DNA from: Nipponacmea schrenckii
Lineage: Eukaryota > Mollusca > Gastropoda > Lottiidae
Assembly: GCA_030562195.1 (NCBI GenBank)
Contig: CM060200.1
Location: 6,138,001 to 6,202,000, forward strand
Reading direction: 5' to 3'
Length of the DNA stretch: 64,000 nucleotides
The notes under the pieces were generated by a model. The model had not been told where the DNA came from. It saw nothing but the letters and a program-made list of their open reading frames with translations, and made no database searches. Both the position numbers and the translations under genes were made by a program. Of the stretch, positions 50,409-61,581 are shown piece by piece; positions within the stretch are counted from its first letter, which is position 1; every line of letters begins with the position of its first letter.

Positions 50409-53400
50409 ATGGACGAAGCTATCCAGAACAACATGTCTTATGACATGACTTTTATGAACGGCACAGGTAATGTTACAATTATTATTTGTTCTCTATAAAG
50501 GTGTCTGTAGGCAGAGAATCTGGTAGATTTAATAAATGACACAATTCAGACAGAAAACTGACTAATTCTCTATAAGACTCTTGATTAACTAATGCCCATG
50601 TTGTAACTGTTACTTTCCATTTCCTTATCATATGGTATGTAGGTCTTCTAATATTCTGCCTTTAATCTTAACTTCTTGATAGAAACCTGAATTGCAGTAT
50701 AATCAAAACGTCATTAGACACCATTGAACTAGTCACCCTCGTTACCTTTTAATAACGAGTTTGTAAACTACCAACTCCGGAAAAATTATCGGAACGAAAC
50801 AATTTCCTAAAGTGCCTTTTTCAAAGACGGGTAAAAATCTACTTTGTTTTATGTTAAGGTATAAATTCTTGTAATTATTGTCTTGTTTACTTCCTGTGGT
50901 GTTTGTTACCAAGCGTCATTTGAAGCAAAGAGTAGCAATTATGGTTGTTTTGGCTCAATAGAGTTGACCGTGTTTACAGTTTCTCAGCTGGAAGGGTATT
51001 GTTTGATGAGATTCTCATTTAACAATTGAAAAGTGACCTGTATTTCACCTTTTTTCTCACCCTGTTTCCTGGCTACATCGGACTTATTAACTTTGGACAA
51101 TGTATTAACCTAGGAAAATGTATTAACCTACTTTTTTCAAGACTTCCAGTCATGTTGACATTGACGACATATTACCTTATTCAATTTGGTCAATATATTA
51201 ATCAGGTTGAAGATTGGACATTTTGGAGCTGAATACTAACTTATAATTATAGAGATGCGTGTTGAAGTCTTATCGTAGGTTGTGATAAAATAAATCAATT
51301 TTTGAAAATAGAGATTATTCATCATGTTCCATTACCAGACAAATATTCATCATTTTCGGAAATTACATCAGACCAGAGTAATAAATCTCCACGACATCCT
51401 TACGAGCCAGTATGAATATAATAGATAGCAGATAACTTACTAAAAGCACACAATAAATGTTTATAATAAGCATTTATTCTTTTCAGTTTTACAGTATAAT
51501 ATCACTGAAACTGATCCTTTCATCTAAGGTGTGTCATTCGAGTCTAAAATTGTTTAGTCTATCAATATCATTAATTGCAACAAAGGGACTGTATATAATC
51601 CTTCTACGACTCGAAATGTCGATCTATCAATGTTATTAATTCTTCACATTTAATTCCCAGCAGTTGATTTTAGATTGATAAATTCCCGTAGAATCATCAA
51701 TTGTCCATGGTGAATTGTAAACAAGTGTAGAAGGATCATTTGTTTCCTTTGCTTGACTTTATTTTACGACATTCTTTGAGTCCCTATGTGTTATTGCTGT
51801 GTGATTGGAGCTTATTTAAAATTATTGAATCCATATATTACATTGCTGTCTACCAGAATCAATAAGTTCCCCTGTCTGTTCGCTGGGAGATATGAGTTAT
51901 CGAAGTTTTCTAGAACCATTGAGTCACTATGTGTAATTGATGTCTACTATAATCATTGAGTCACTTTGTGTGATTGAAGTCTGGTATAATCATTTAGTCA
52001 CTTTGTGTGTACTAAAATCAATAAGTGGCTATGTTTGATCATTGTGTGATTGAACCATAAACAATGAATCAATATGTTTGATTTTTGTGGGATTGAAGTC
52101 AGTCAGAATCATCGAATCATCTTTATGTTTAGTTAAAGTCATCCAGCATCATTGAGTCTCCATGTTTAGTTTAAGACTACCAGAAGCATTGTTTTCTCAT
52201 GTTTAGTTTAAGACTACCAGAAGCATTGTTTTCCCATGTTTAGTTGGAGTCTATCAGAATTATTGAGGCTTGTTTGTTTGCTGTATGGTTTAAAAAAATT
52301 ATTAGTTTTTACAGGTGAATCATTGTAATTACCAGAGAATTACGTCTACTTGGCAAACAAAACACCTCCTTAAAATGCTAATAAACGCCATATTTTAGAT
52401 TAAATTAGATTCGTTTTGGAGGTCGGAAGTTTATAAAATGAAAATATATGTTTGTTTTGTTATCTGAAGAATTCTATTAATATTTAAAAGTCTAATGACT
52501 TGTATATTTTCAGGTTTTATGCAGATACCGGCTCTTTGGGGATTCTTTATCCACCAAATTTTTACACCGATCTTTACAGTTGTTGGGATCATTGGGAATT
52601 GCTTATCCTTTATTGTGATGAAGTCAAAGACACTACGACATAAATCCTACAGTCATTATTTATGTGCTTTAGCTGTATTTGATAGTCTGGTACTGATAGA
52701 GAGAGAAATCCTAGTCACCAATGATTTGTTGATGTATTATGGTAAACCTGGAGTATTCGAAGGGTTCTCCTCGGCAGCTTGTAAGATCTTTAACTTCACC
52801 GGGTGCGTGTGTTCCCTAATGTCCTCTTGGATTATCGTTTGTATGGCACAAGAACGTTTATTGGTGGTTTACATGCCTTTTAAGAAACACGTTTTTACAA
52901 CACAACGCGGAGCTATACTTATTATACTGTCATTGTTCATCGTTATGTCATATACCCAAGTATTTCGACTAGTAATGGTAACTAATAATAATGCTCAATG
53001 TGAAAGTACGCCGGAGTTATATACTGTTTATACAGCTTTACATGTATATTTTTACCAATTCTGTTTAATATTCACCTTACCAGTCATAATAGTATTCATC
53101 TGTAACATATTGGTTCTCTGTAAAATATACCATGTTCGAAAAGCCATGCAGGATGAAAATTCTTTCTCAACTCGATTAACCAGATCAAATAATACTCGCC
53201 ATAAAACAACCATCATGTTATTGGCAATATCATTTACTTATATTTTTACCCTCCTACCGCTCGTCTTTTTATCATTTGTGTTGATCATTGCTATGAAAGT
53301 CTACGGACGTGATGCTGCAGGGTTGTTGATAAGTGCTCATCCCTGGAAAGATCTTCTTGTTGTTATTTCCCAGATCAATTATGGAATCAACTTTTTTATT

Positions 53401-53511
53401 TATGTTTTATCGGGGAAGAACTTTCGAGTAGAATTGCGAAGAGTGTTTAATAAAGAAAGAATGACGTCTATTAACAGTTCTAAAACACGCGATGAATTTA
53501 TGTTGTTATAA
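50409..53511 (+). CDS. Class A (rhodopsin-like) G-protein-coupled receptor, complete
   Basis: Two coding exons: 50409-50466 and 52514-53511, joined G|GT with gtaatg donor and tgtatattttcag acceptor, giving 351 residues. The first coding exon starts inside an exon whose acceptor (gtttgttttgcag) ends at 50383, so a 5' UTR exon lies upstream. The N-terminus has two N-glycosylation sequons (N8-M-S, N17-G-T). TM1 carries the G-N pair (47-48) and TM2 the conserved Asp (76). Cys109 before TM3 likely pairs with Cys182 in loop 2. TM3 ends Q-E-R instead of D-R-Y, TM6 has L-L-P, and TM7 reads N-F-F-I-Y in place of N-P-x-x-Y. The tail is short. It looks like an invertebrate peptide-receptor relative; ligand unknown. 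An ATG at 52495 is intronic and not the start. Confidence 0.93.
51660..52290 (+). repeat. Decayed ~40-bp tandem repeats in the GPCR intron
   Basis: Repeated phrases ATCATTGAGTCACT(A/T)TGTGT and later CATGTTTAGTTTAAGACTAC with CAGAAGCATTGTTTTC recur at roughly 35-50-base spacing. Two adjacent units near 52165-52245 are almost identical, while the others are diverged. Confidence 0.7.
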
Positions 53512-54344
53512 ATCGTACATGTATATATTAAAACTTGAAGATAAAAAGTGAAATGGAGGACTAAGGGTTAATTGAAAATGTGTTTATATTCTGTGTTTAT
53601 GTTCAAACACCTCGTTGTAAAATTGCTAAAAGGGGTAGATTTGAGTAAAGGATATGACCACGTTTGAATTTCTTCAAAGTACATGTATGTAATTACAATA
53701 ATAATTATTTCCATACTTACATGACTGTTATTATTTTTCTTCAATACATTTTACTACAGACTCATTTCCACTGCAAACCACCAATTAAAGGTAATGGCAC
53801 TGGGATGGGTTTTATGTTTAAACGTTCCATTTCAAGTATTTGAATAAAAATGGAGGGAAGGCACCAGGAAGTTAATGTGCATGTTCAATATCAGAAAATT
53901 AAAACTAGTAAGCTTGAATTAATGGCTCTGGTTTATTAGGCTATTCTAGAACGCGGTAAAAGCTGAATTACAATTTTTAGATACCTCCACTATTATTGCT
54001 GATAATTGAGTTTTGTGCAGCAAACATTTTCTCTTGTATATTCTTGTGTATTCTCGAATGTTCAGAGAATATTTTATGAAAGAAAAGGTAATTATCTTAT
54101 GTATACTAGTAGTTGTTTGCCTCTGTGTATATAAACTTCTTTTGATTTGAAATAAAGTAATTATTTTCAATAGACTGCAAGTTTTTATGTGAGAACAATG
54201 ATGCATATTGACCTTTCCAACAATTTTTACCAGAATCGTAGGTGACGGCCTGAAATGAAAAATTATGTTTTTAGGAAATTAAATCCAATTGCCTCAATTT
54301 CTATATGGATTTTTTAATTATACTGAACAGATAAAGAAACGTCA
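53512..54344. other. GPCR 3' flank
   Basis: An AATAAA at 53843-53848 could end the GPCR transcript. No other feature recognised. Confidence 0.35.
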
Positions 54345-55710
54345 ATTTTTATACGCCCACATGAATACGTGGATGTATAATGTCGTTGCCCCTGTCCGCC
54401 CATCCGACCGTCAACATTGTTGTAGACACAATAGAAGCTACAATTTTCAATAAAACTAGGTGTAAGCATTAGAATTGATAAGACGGCGATCAAGTTCGAT
54501 TTTGATGATTTTTCGATGAACAGTTTTTGAGTTATTGCCCCATGCCTCTATATTTATTGTAGATACAATAAAAGCTACAATTTTCAATGGATTTTTTATG
54601 AAACTTGGTGTGAGCATTGGAATTGACAGCGGTCGAGTTCGAAAATGACGATTTTTTTGTGAACGCTTTTATTGCCCTTGACTTAGTAAATCAGGTCAAA
54701 ATTTGATTGTGGGTGCAATAAAAGCTACAATTTTCAGTGGACTTTAATGAAACTTAGTGTGAGCATTTGAATTGTTAAGACGCCGGTAAAGTACAAGGTT
54801 GACGATTTTTTGAGTTATTGCCCTGGAGTTAGTAAAATCGCGTAAAAAATTTATTGTGGGTGCAATAGAGGCAACAATTTTGAATGGATTTTGATAAAAG
54901 TTGGTGTCAGCAATGGAATATATAAGCCGGTGGTCAAGTTTGAAGTTGACGATTTTGCAATGATCTATTTTTGAGTTATTGCCCTTGACTTAGTAAAATC
55001 GCGCCAAATTTTTTGTAGGTGTAATAGAACCTACAAATTTTCAATGAATTTTGATAAACCTTGGTGTGAGCTTTAGAATTGATAAGACGGCAGTCAAGTT
55101 CGAATTAGACGATTTTTTTATGAACAGATTTTCAGTTATTGCCCTTGACTTATTCAAATCGTGTCAAAATTTTATATTTTTTTATTTCTTATATTTTTTA
55201 TTTTATAGTTGATGCAATAGAAGCTACAATTTTGAATGGATTTTGATGAAACTTGGTGTTAGAAGTGGAATTTAGAAGATGGCGGTCAAGTTGGAATTAA
55301 GCTATTTTTCAAAGAACATTTTTTTGACTTAATGCCTTACCTTACTAAAATCGTGTCAAAATCTTATTGTAGATACAGAAGCTACAATTTTCAATGGATT
55401 TTAATGAAACTTGATGTGATTATTGGAATTGATAAGACGCCGGTCAAGTTCAAACTTGTCAATTTTGATGAACGACCTTTTTTTTTTATTGCCATGTTAT
55501 TTTAATGTGAGTGCAATAGAAGGTACAATTTTCAATGAATTTTGATGAAACTTATTGTAAGCTTTAGAATTGACAATACAGCGGACAATTTCAAATTTTA
55601 CGACGTAGTTTGAAGGTTTGTTTGTATATATTGATGCTATTAATCAAAGGAATGATTTAACAATGCTGATGTGTGGGCGTATGTAACCTTGCATGGTAAG
55701 ATATCTTTTA
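54345..55710. mobile_element. Pearl-like element, copy 2: eight core repeats and both ends
   Basis: ATACGCCCACAT at 54351 is the reverse complement of the ATGTG(TG)GGGCGTAT type end near 55670-55682. Between them, about eight core units of 140-190 bases repeat GCTACAATTTTCAATGG, GATGAAACTTGGTGTGAGC, AAGACGCCGGTCAAGTTC and GAGTTATTGCCCTTGAC. The right 90 bases match copy 1 at 36900-36990. Structure (short terminal repeats, tandem core) fits mollusc pearl-type non-autonomous elements; no coding capacity. Confidence 0.8.
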
Positions 55711-55974
55711 GATTATTCAGACGATTAAAATTGTTATTTTGTCCTTAGAAGCAAGGTGTAAATGATACGGTGGAAAATAGAAATGCACGCGCGCAACACG
55801 TATCAGAAGTCTATATAAAAACTGACATCTACTGGGAATGTAGTTTTTGTGAAGTCATTGTGATGCATTATATTATAGTGTACGGGCCATTGAGAACCTT
55901 TGGATTTTGTTTTAACACAACCAACACCACTAATAACTCTCCACATAATCGTCGTCCCTGATTCTTAACACAAC

Positions 55975-56530
55975 CAAACAAAATATCGCTATATCCTGCG
56001 ACAAATTCTGTATGAGTTTCACCATGGAGCGACACAGACAGCTGGTCAGACCATAATGTTTGCACCTGGCCTATCGCTGTCAATACGGGAGTGCGGGGGT
56101 GCTCACTCCCAGTTATCGTCAGCAACGTCTTGCGTGGGCCAACAAAAATGACAACATTGACGGCATCAGCAGTGGAGGAAGGGGTGAACGTTTGACAGGT
56201 TGCTGTTAAATGAGATCCACGGGGAGGACCAAGCTTTATGGCATTGGGTGCAATCGATATCAATCAGAATCTTGGACGCGACAAAACACCTTTCAGCATT
56301 TCAACGCTTGTCAACACACTGTCATAGGAACCAGATTTTTCTCTAACAGCATAACATGAGAGTAATCCCATTGCCCTTACTAAGCTAGTTCTTAAACCCA
56401 ACAGAACACTTGTTTGTGGGATGACATCCAAACAAGACTAAACCAGAACCAACCGCTTCCTAGAGTCTGGGCCTAGATCCCATAACATCCACCAATCGTT
56501 TGTGCCACTCCATGTACAGAAGATGTCGGA
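55975..56530 (+). pseudogene. Tc1/mariner-like transposase relic
   Basis: Less AT-rich than its surroundings. + strand pieces in shifting frames recall Tc1-type transposases: 'LTPSYRQQRLAWANKN' (usual LTPRHR..RLxWA), 'GERLTGCC' (usual GERFADCC), 'SFMALGAI' (usual SVMVWGGI) and a degraded counterpart of SPDLNPIEH near 56465. Many stops and frameshifts; no DDE triad can be followed. The minus-strand open frame 55868-56263 is an antisense shadow. Confidence 0.6.
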
Positions 56531-56544
56531 CAGTTGGATCAGAA

Positions 56545-59392
56545 CCTTTATATGTCATTGCAATAACTTGAAAGAAATTGAAAACAATTCTTTCTGCCAA
56601 ATGTGGTTGTTTTAATGAAATTTGAATAAACAATTTTTCTGTTCAGTATAGTTTCTATAAAATTAGAGATAAATTTACATTTACTGGAAATACTTTCTAC
56701 ATGGTTTACATTATTTGACCTATGTATCATACACTAAAAGGTCAATGGTCCCGAACTCCCGATAGCAATGCATTGAGTTCTCGAAAACCCAAATTAACAA
56801 GAACTTAATTGTTTGTCACGACTACAAAACTTAAGGTGTAGGTGTCAAAAAGAAATATGACCAAAGTATGTCCAAATCCATTGAATAAGACCATTAAAAT
56901 TTGTGGCCATTTTTGATTTATTTAAATTAGATACACTACGACTAATTGGATTTTTACGTAGTTGTAGTTTTTTTTTATTAAGTAGACATTACTGAAATGC
57001 ATCGTTAATTAATTTCGCCAAATCTCTTGGAGAAGCATTTAAATTTGGCGACTAGTTTTAACCAAATATCTTGGGAAACCATTAGATTCGAGACCATTTG
57101 CATTTGTGCAAGTAAGACAGTCTTCTACAACTTTGATGTTCCCGAACTTTTAGTATGTGATTAAGTAGAATATGCTAAAATGCATTGCATTGCATTTATT
57201 CCAATTTGTTTGACCTCAAAACGCAATATTCCTAGCCTGCAAGGCTTATGTAAAAGCAATGTCTATATATAATGGGCTTAAAATAATTGTTTATTGATTA
57301 CTGAAGTTGAACAAAAACGCTTTTAAACCTCCCCTTTGTTATCATGTTACTAACAATACTAACGAGTGCTTTGATAGAAATTTCAGTATATAACACAATA
57401 CTTGCAAATGGAAAACGAGAGATTATTCAGCTAAATATAATTGTGTTTATTGGATGACAATATTTATATAGTTACCAGTATGGGTCATAAAGCATATACA
57501 TGTTAAAAGCACAGTAAGCCAACTCGACGACAAATGTTAAAAATGTTTACCATAAGCATTTCTATGCTGCATCAAAGTATCTGGCTTCGCGGAAATAATG
57601 AGACGGAACTATACGTCCGAAAATTGTCATTCTGTCTTGACATGATAAAAATCTTTCATTCATTGTGATTTTTACAGACTAGTTACTTCAACACAATAGA
57701 ATAATAGCTGTCGACTGTCATACTGGCATTTCCTTGATGAATGACGTCAAACACCCGACTAATTAGATAGCATATCAAAGAAAAGTAATCTTAAAATGTC
57801 ACATTAATTCAGGTTTCATCTTCATGGTGAACAGTATGATGGATTTTGGACGCTATGTTAAAATAAGTTTACTGAAACCATCTTATTTCCAACATCGCGC
57901 GTATTCACATTTCAAATTGTTGCAGGCGTTTGACACCATGGAACCGAATTGCCTATTTTGTGTAATTAAACAGTGCACTAACTGGAATCCATGTCTTGCC
58001 CACACTCATTCGGCAAACGTTTGATTCCGAAAGTTCTGTTAATCATCTGGAATCTTCTTGTTTAAGTAGCACAATTTATAGTCGACTACATAATCAGAGA
58101 TCTGTATTAACTAACATGAACGGAACTAAAGACTGAATAGAATTACAAGGCAACTAATTAATTAGAAGATAAATTTAACTAAACTCTTGAGTGTAAAGCC
58201 GAAATTCATACAATAGGTTACAAAAATTCTGGTTACTGGATCCAGCCTCTACGATGTTTAATACTTACTAACACGAATTGAGGATGTCGCTTAATAAAGG
58301 GAGACAAACAATGAATAATAAACTATTGAGTTGAAGACTCTATTTCTTCATTGGTGAGATATTTAAACACTTTAACTTTTTTCTATTTCCACGGAATAGT
58401 GGTTGTTTACATTCCATACTGTTTAATCAGAATAATATAAATAGTTTTCACAATTAGCTCCACCTGAGTTATACGTCTGGGCCCTCAGAACATGGCATTT
58501 GATTAGGTGACGACTAAAATTAATCCTATTAACTCCTAATGGTTTATATTTTCCAAGAGAAATATTAACAGTCCGTAGTTGTTTTTTTATGCCTTGTTTT
58601 TTTTTCTATATGGTAAGAACGCACAAATTCAAACAAGAACTCCACAATGTGAATAAATGAATTCCACCATACGAAATGATTCCTGCAATCTTGAGGGGAA
58701 CGGAATGGAAGATTTAATGTTTTAATTGCAATCTTACTGCGATCCGCATCTGAAGCGTTATTCTATATCAAATTTAGTTATCAAAATTTGTGCTCTGTGT
58801 CTTAAAATAGCTGTAGTCCTTAAAAATCCCAAAATTAAAGAAATTCACAATTTGGGATGCAAGATAAATATATTTTAAATAATCTATTACATTGGAAGTA
58901 CATATTACTGGTTTAGTATAAAAAATGATATAATACACATATATATAATTTACATAAATAATTCTCGTGGTATTTCTGGTATATCTTCACAATGAATGAT
59001 TTGATTGCTGAAAAGAAAAAGATAATTCGTTTAATTTGTGGCCTTAGAATTATATTTTAACAACAAAATAATCTGGTTTTTTTTTCGGACATACTCAATT
59101 TCAATATTAAAAGAAATTGCTCTGAATACTCTTTTCAAACTTGTACTATTATACAATCATTACCGAGGTAAAAGCCATTGTGAAAACAAACATAGGTTTA
59201 AAATTGTTGTTTACAATGGTCAAGTTTTGTTCAAACACAATAAAGCTTTGTATACATTGGTAATATTTCATAAAAAACAAAAGGACACAAAACTAGTGGA
59301 TACAATTGGTAAGAACCAAACAATTTTGGATACAAATTAAGTTACTCGAGGCTAAATGTGTCCAGAAAACGATCTGGAAAGTATATTTTTAG
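56545..59392. other. Non-coding stretch, nothing recognised
   Basis: No convincing exon, RNA gene or repeat. If the exon at 59393 is real, its upstream exons may be here but I could not identify them. Confidence 0.3.
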
Positions 59393-59718
59393 AAGAAAAA
59401 ATGGTTGACACAAGGAGAAAAAAATTAAACAAAAGAATAGAGGTTGTGAACCAGGCCGTGGATCAAGTTAATAGAAAAACTTGGCACTTATCATTGTCTT
59501 CTGAAGGAACTGAGGATTGGATACAAACCCTCCTACAAAGATTTCCTTTAGATGGAAAAGAAATCATTTGATGAACTACCGAAGTTTGAACCCACATAAA
59601 GAAGAACACCCATCTCAGGTGTCTTCCAAAATGATAACAGATAGATCAGATGACTTGAAGCTGATTTCTGATTGGTTAGAACCTTGCTTTGGAAGCATGT
59701 ATCCAAATAATTCCTAAT
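59393..59718 (+). CDS. Unrecognised C-terminal coding exon with two frame breaks
   Basis: Follows a plausible acceptor (gtatatttttag, ending 59392). Reads 'KKLNKRIEVVNQAVDQVNRK', 'TWHLSLSSEGTEDWIQTLLQ' and 'RFPLDGKEII', then a TGA. Skipping one T near 59569 gives 'DELPKFEPT', and skipping another near 59599 gives 'KEEHPSQVSSKMITDRSDDL' and 'KLISDWLEPCFGSMYPNNS' to TAA. Acidic and soluble, with a hydrophilic helix-like start; about 108 residues. AATAAA follows at about 59802. Less AT-rich and more protein-like than nearby sequence, so I think it is or was a real terminal exon. I do not recognise the family. It could be a retrocopy or a decayed gene. Confidence 0.45.
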
Positions 59719-60369
59719 ATTTTTTGCAACAAGCAAACTGTTTCTAAATGTTTTCAAAAATAGTTATAATACATGTTTATACATTTGTGCCAGCTCGTTG
59801 CAAATAAATAGAAAAGCAATATTTTGATATACATGGCTGTTTCCAATTATATCCATTTACTTTGTGTCCAGTTGTTTCCTGAAATATGACCAGTTTTCAT
59901 AAAGCTTTAGGGTCAATGCTGATTTTCACGTCGATGTTAATTTCAGGATTGGCTAAGTTTTTCACGAGACGTGTGGATAACCTAGGATCCTTTATACTCA
60001 AGATCTCAATTGACATTTCAGTAACATTAGACGAGGGCTAATTAAGACAAGGCCACATCCCAAGGCAATTTTTATTTCTAAATAGTGCCAACGACCGCTT
60101 TTAGTAATTTATTAATAATATTAGTATTTCTACTGGGCTTAATTTATTATCAGTAAGATAATAATGATCAAGACTACTGATATAATTAATAGTACACTTC
60201 GCAGTGTTTAAAATAGAATACCGGCTTTTGGTCATAAAGTCATGTAAATGGCATTTACCTTGAAAGGTCTTTGATATTTATGGGGTTTTCATAATATACA
60301 AAAAAGGTCAACCTTAGAGTAACTTTGCATTAAATAACAGATATGACGTCATCCTTTATTCCTCTATAT

Positions 60370-60628
60370 CAGGGGTTTTCAACCTTTTGGGGGACGCGAA
60401 CATCATATAATCGCAAAAAAATCTTGTGTCTGTGAACGTGTTATGGTTTAAGTTTTCAAGGCCGTGCCGTGTATAATTTATTTATACAATATGATTATAT
60501 GAAATGGTTTAATGAATTTTTATATATTCGATAGTTATGGTAAGTCAATATTTGAAATGAAATGAGGGACCCGAACTTTTCATAAACTAAAAAATGGGGA
60601 CATTGCTGAAAAAGGTTGAATACCCTTG
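60370..60628. mobile_element. hAT-type MITE with perfect 8-bp target duplication
   Basis: CTCTATAT at 60362-60369 is repeated at 60629-60636. Termini are CAGGGGTTTTCAACCTTTT and, in reverse complement, CAAGGGTATTCAACCTTTTT, close to the classic hAT end CAGGGGTTCTCAACCTT. The element is 259 bases and non-coding, so it needs a transposase in trans. Confidence 0.92.
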
Positions 60629-60636
60629 CTCTATAT

Positions 60637-61581
60637 GTAGAATGGTTGAGTGTTTTTAGAAATACTCACTGTCAAATATTAGGAAAAAACTTTCTCTTAC
60701 AGTCAAATATTTTTTTTAAAGTGTGTATAAATTTTAAGCCAAAAGCACTATTGAAAGTCTAAGATTGTTTTGGGAAAACGCCAAGCAATAATTAAAGAAG
60801 GATATCATATTTAATATGATTTTGCAGAAACTTTTAGAATGAAAAATGGGTGAAAACAACTAACAAAAACTGTTTTAGCTGTTTACATCAATCTATCAAT
60901 TTTTTCTAGAGACTCTTGTTGTTCACTGCGATTATATGATAGCAATTCTCTTTTCTACTCAAACCAAATATTTATATTCCAGTGTTCTGACACTTAAAAT
61001 AGTCCACTTACGATATTTGACAAATGACATATTAATGCAGTAAGTTTATTACATTATTCAGCATTAAAACGTTTAAAAAAAATCCACATGAAGTAAAGTT
61101 GTTCTTTGACAAACAGATTTATAACAAACACATTTATAACAATCAAATTTGAACCTAAACAAAAACTCTAGCATGGAAATTGGTATAAAAATCTGTTTCA
61201 ATCATCAACTTAATTTCACAGTGACCTATTACTATACTATTTATATAATACAATTCTGACATAATCATCCTCCTGGGGTGAAAGGTTTACATTTGCAAGA
61301 GGAAAAGAATCAAAATTTTGCAATAACATGTTTTTGGGGGTTCTTTTTAAATATTTCTGATTCCAATTTTAAATATAGAATCAATTACCTAGTTGTAGGT
61401 TCAAAGAAAGCTGATACCAGTAGTTGAACAGATTATTCTAGCCAATGTTATTGTTCTTATTCTTTCTATTTGATCTGTAATAACACAATTCACATATTAT
61501 AAATTTCTTTGTATTTGCTAACCCTTACATTTTGTGCCGGGGAGAAATATACAATTTCCAGATTAAGGAAGCATGATCTAC
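60637..61581. other. 3' side of the peroxidase gene, nothing recognised
   Basis: The peroxidase reading ends at a donor at 61581, so at least one more 3' exon is expected to the left. I could not identify it here. Confidence 0.35.

Noticed and set aside
52495..52513. ATG at 52495 as the GPCR start
   Set aside because: It lies in the intron directly before a good acceptor, and the upstream exon joins in phase.
55868..56263. 131-codon minus-strand open frame
   Set aside because: The + strand has Tc1 transposase-like phrases over the same bases, so the minus frame is incidental.
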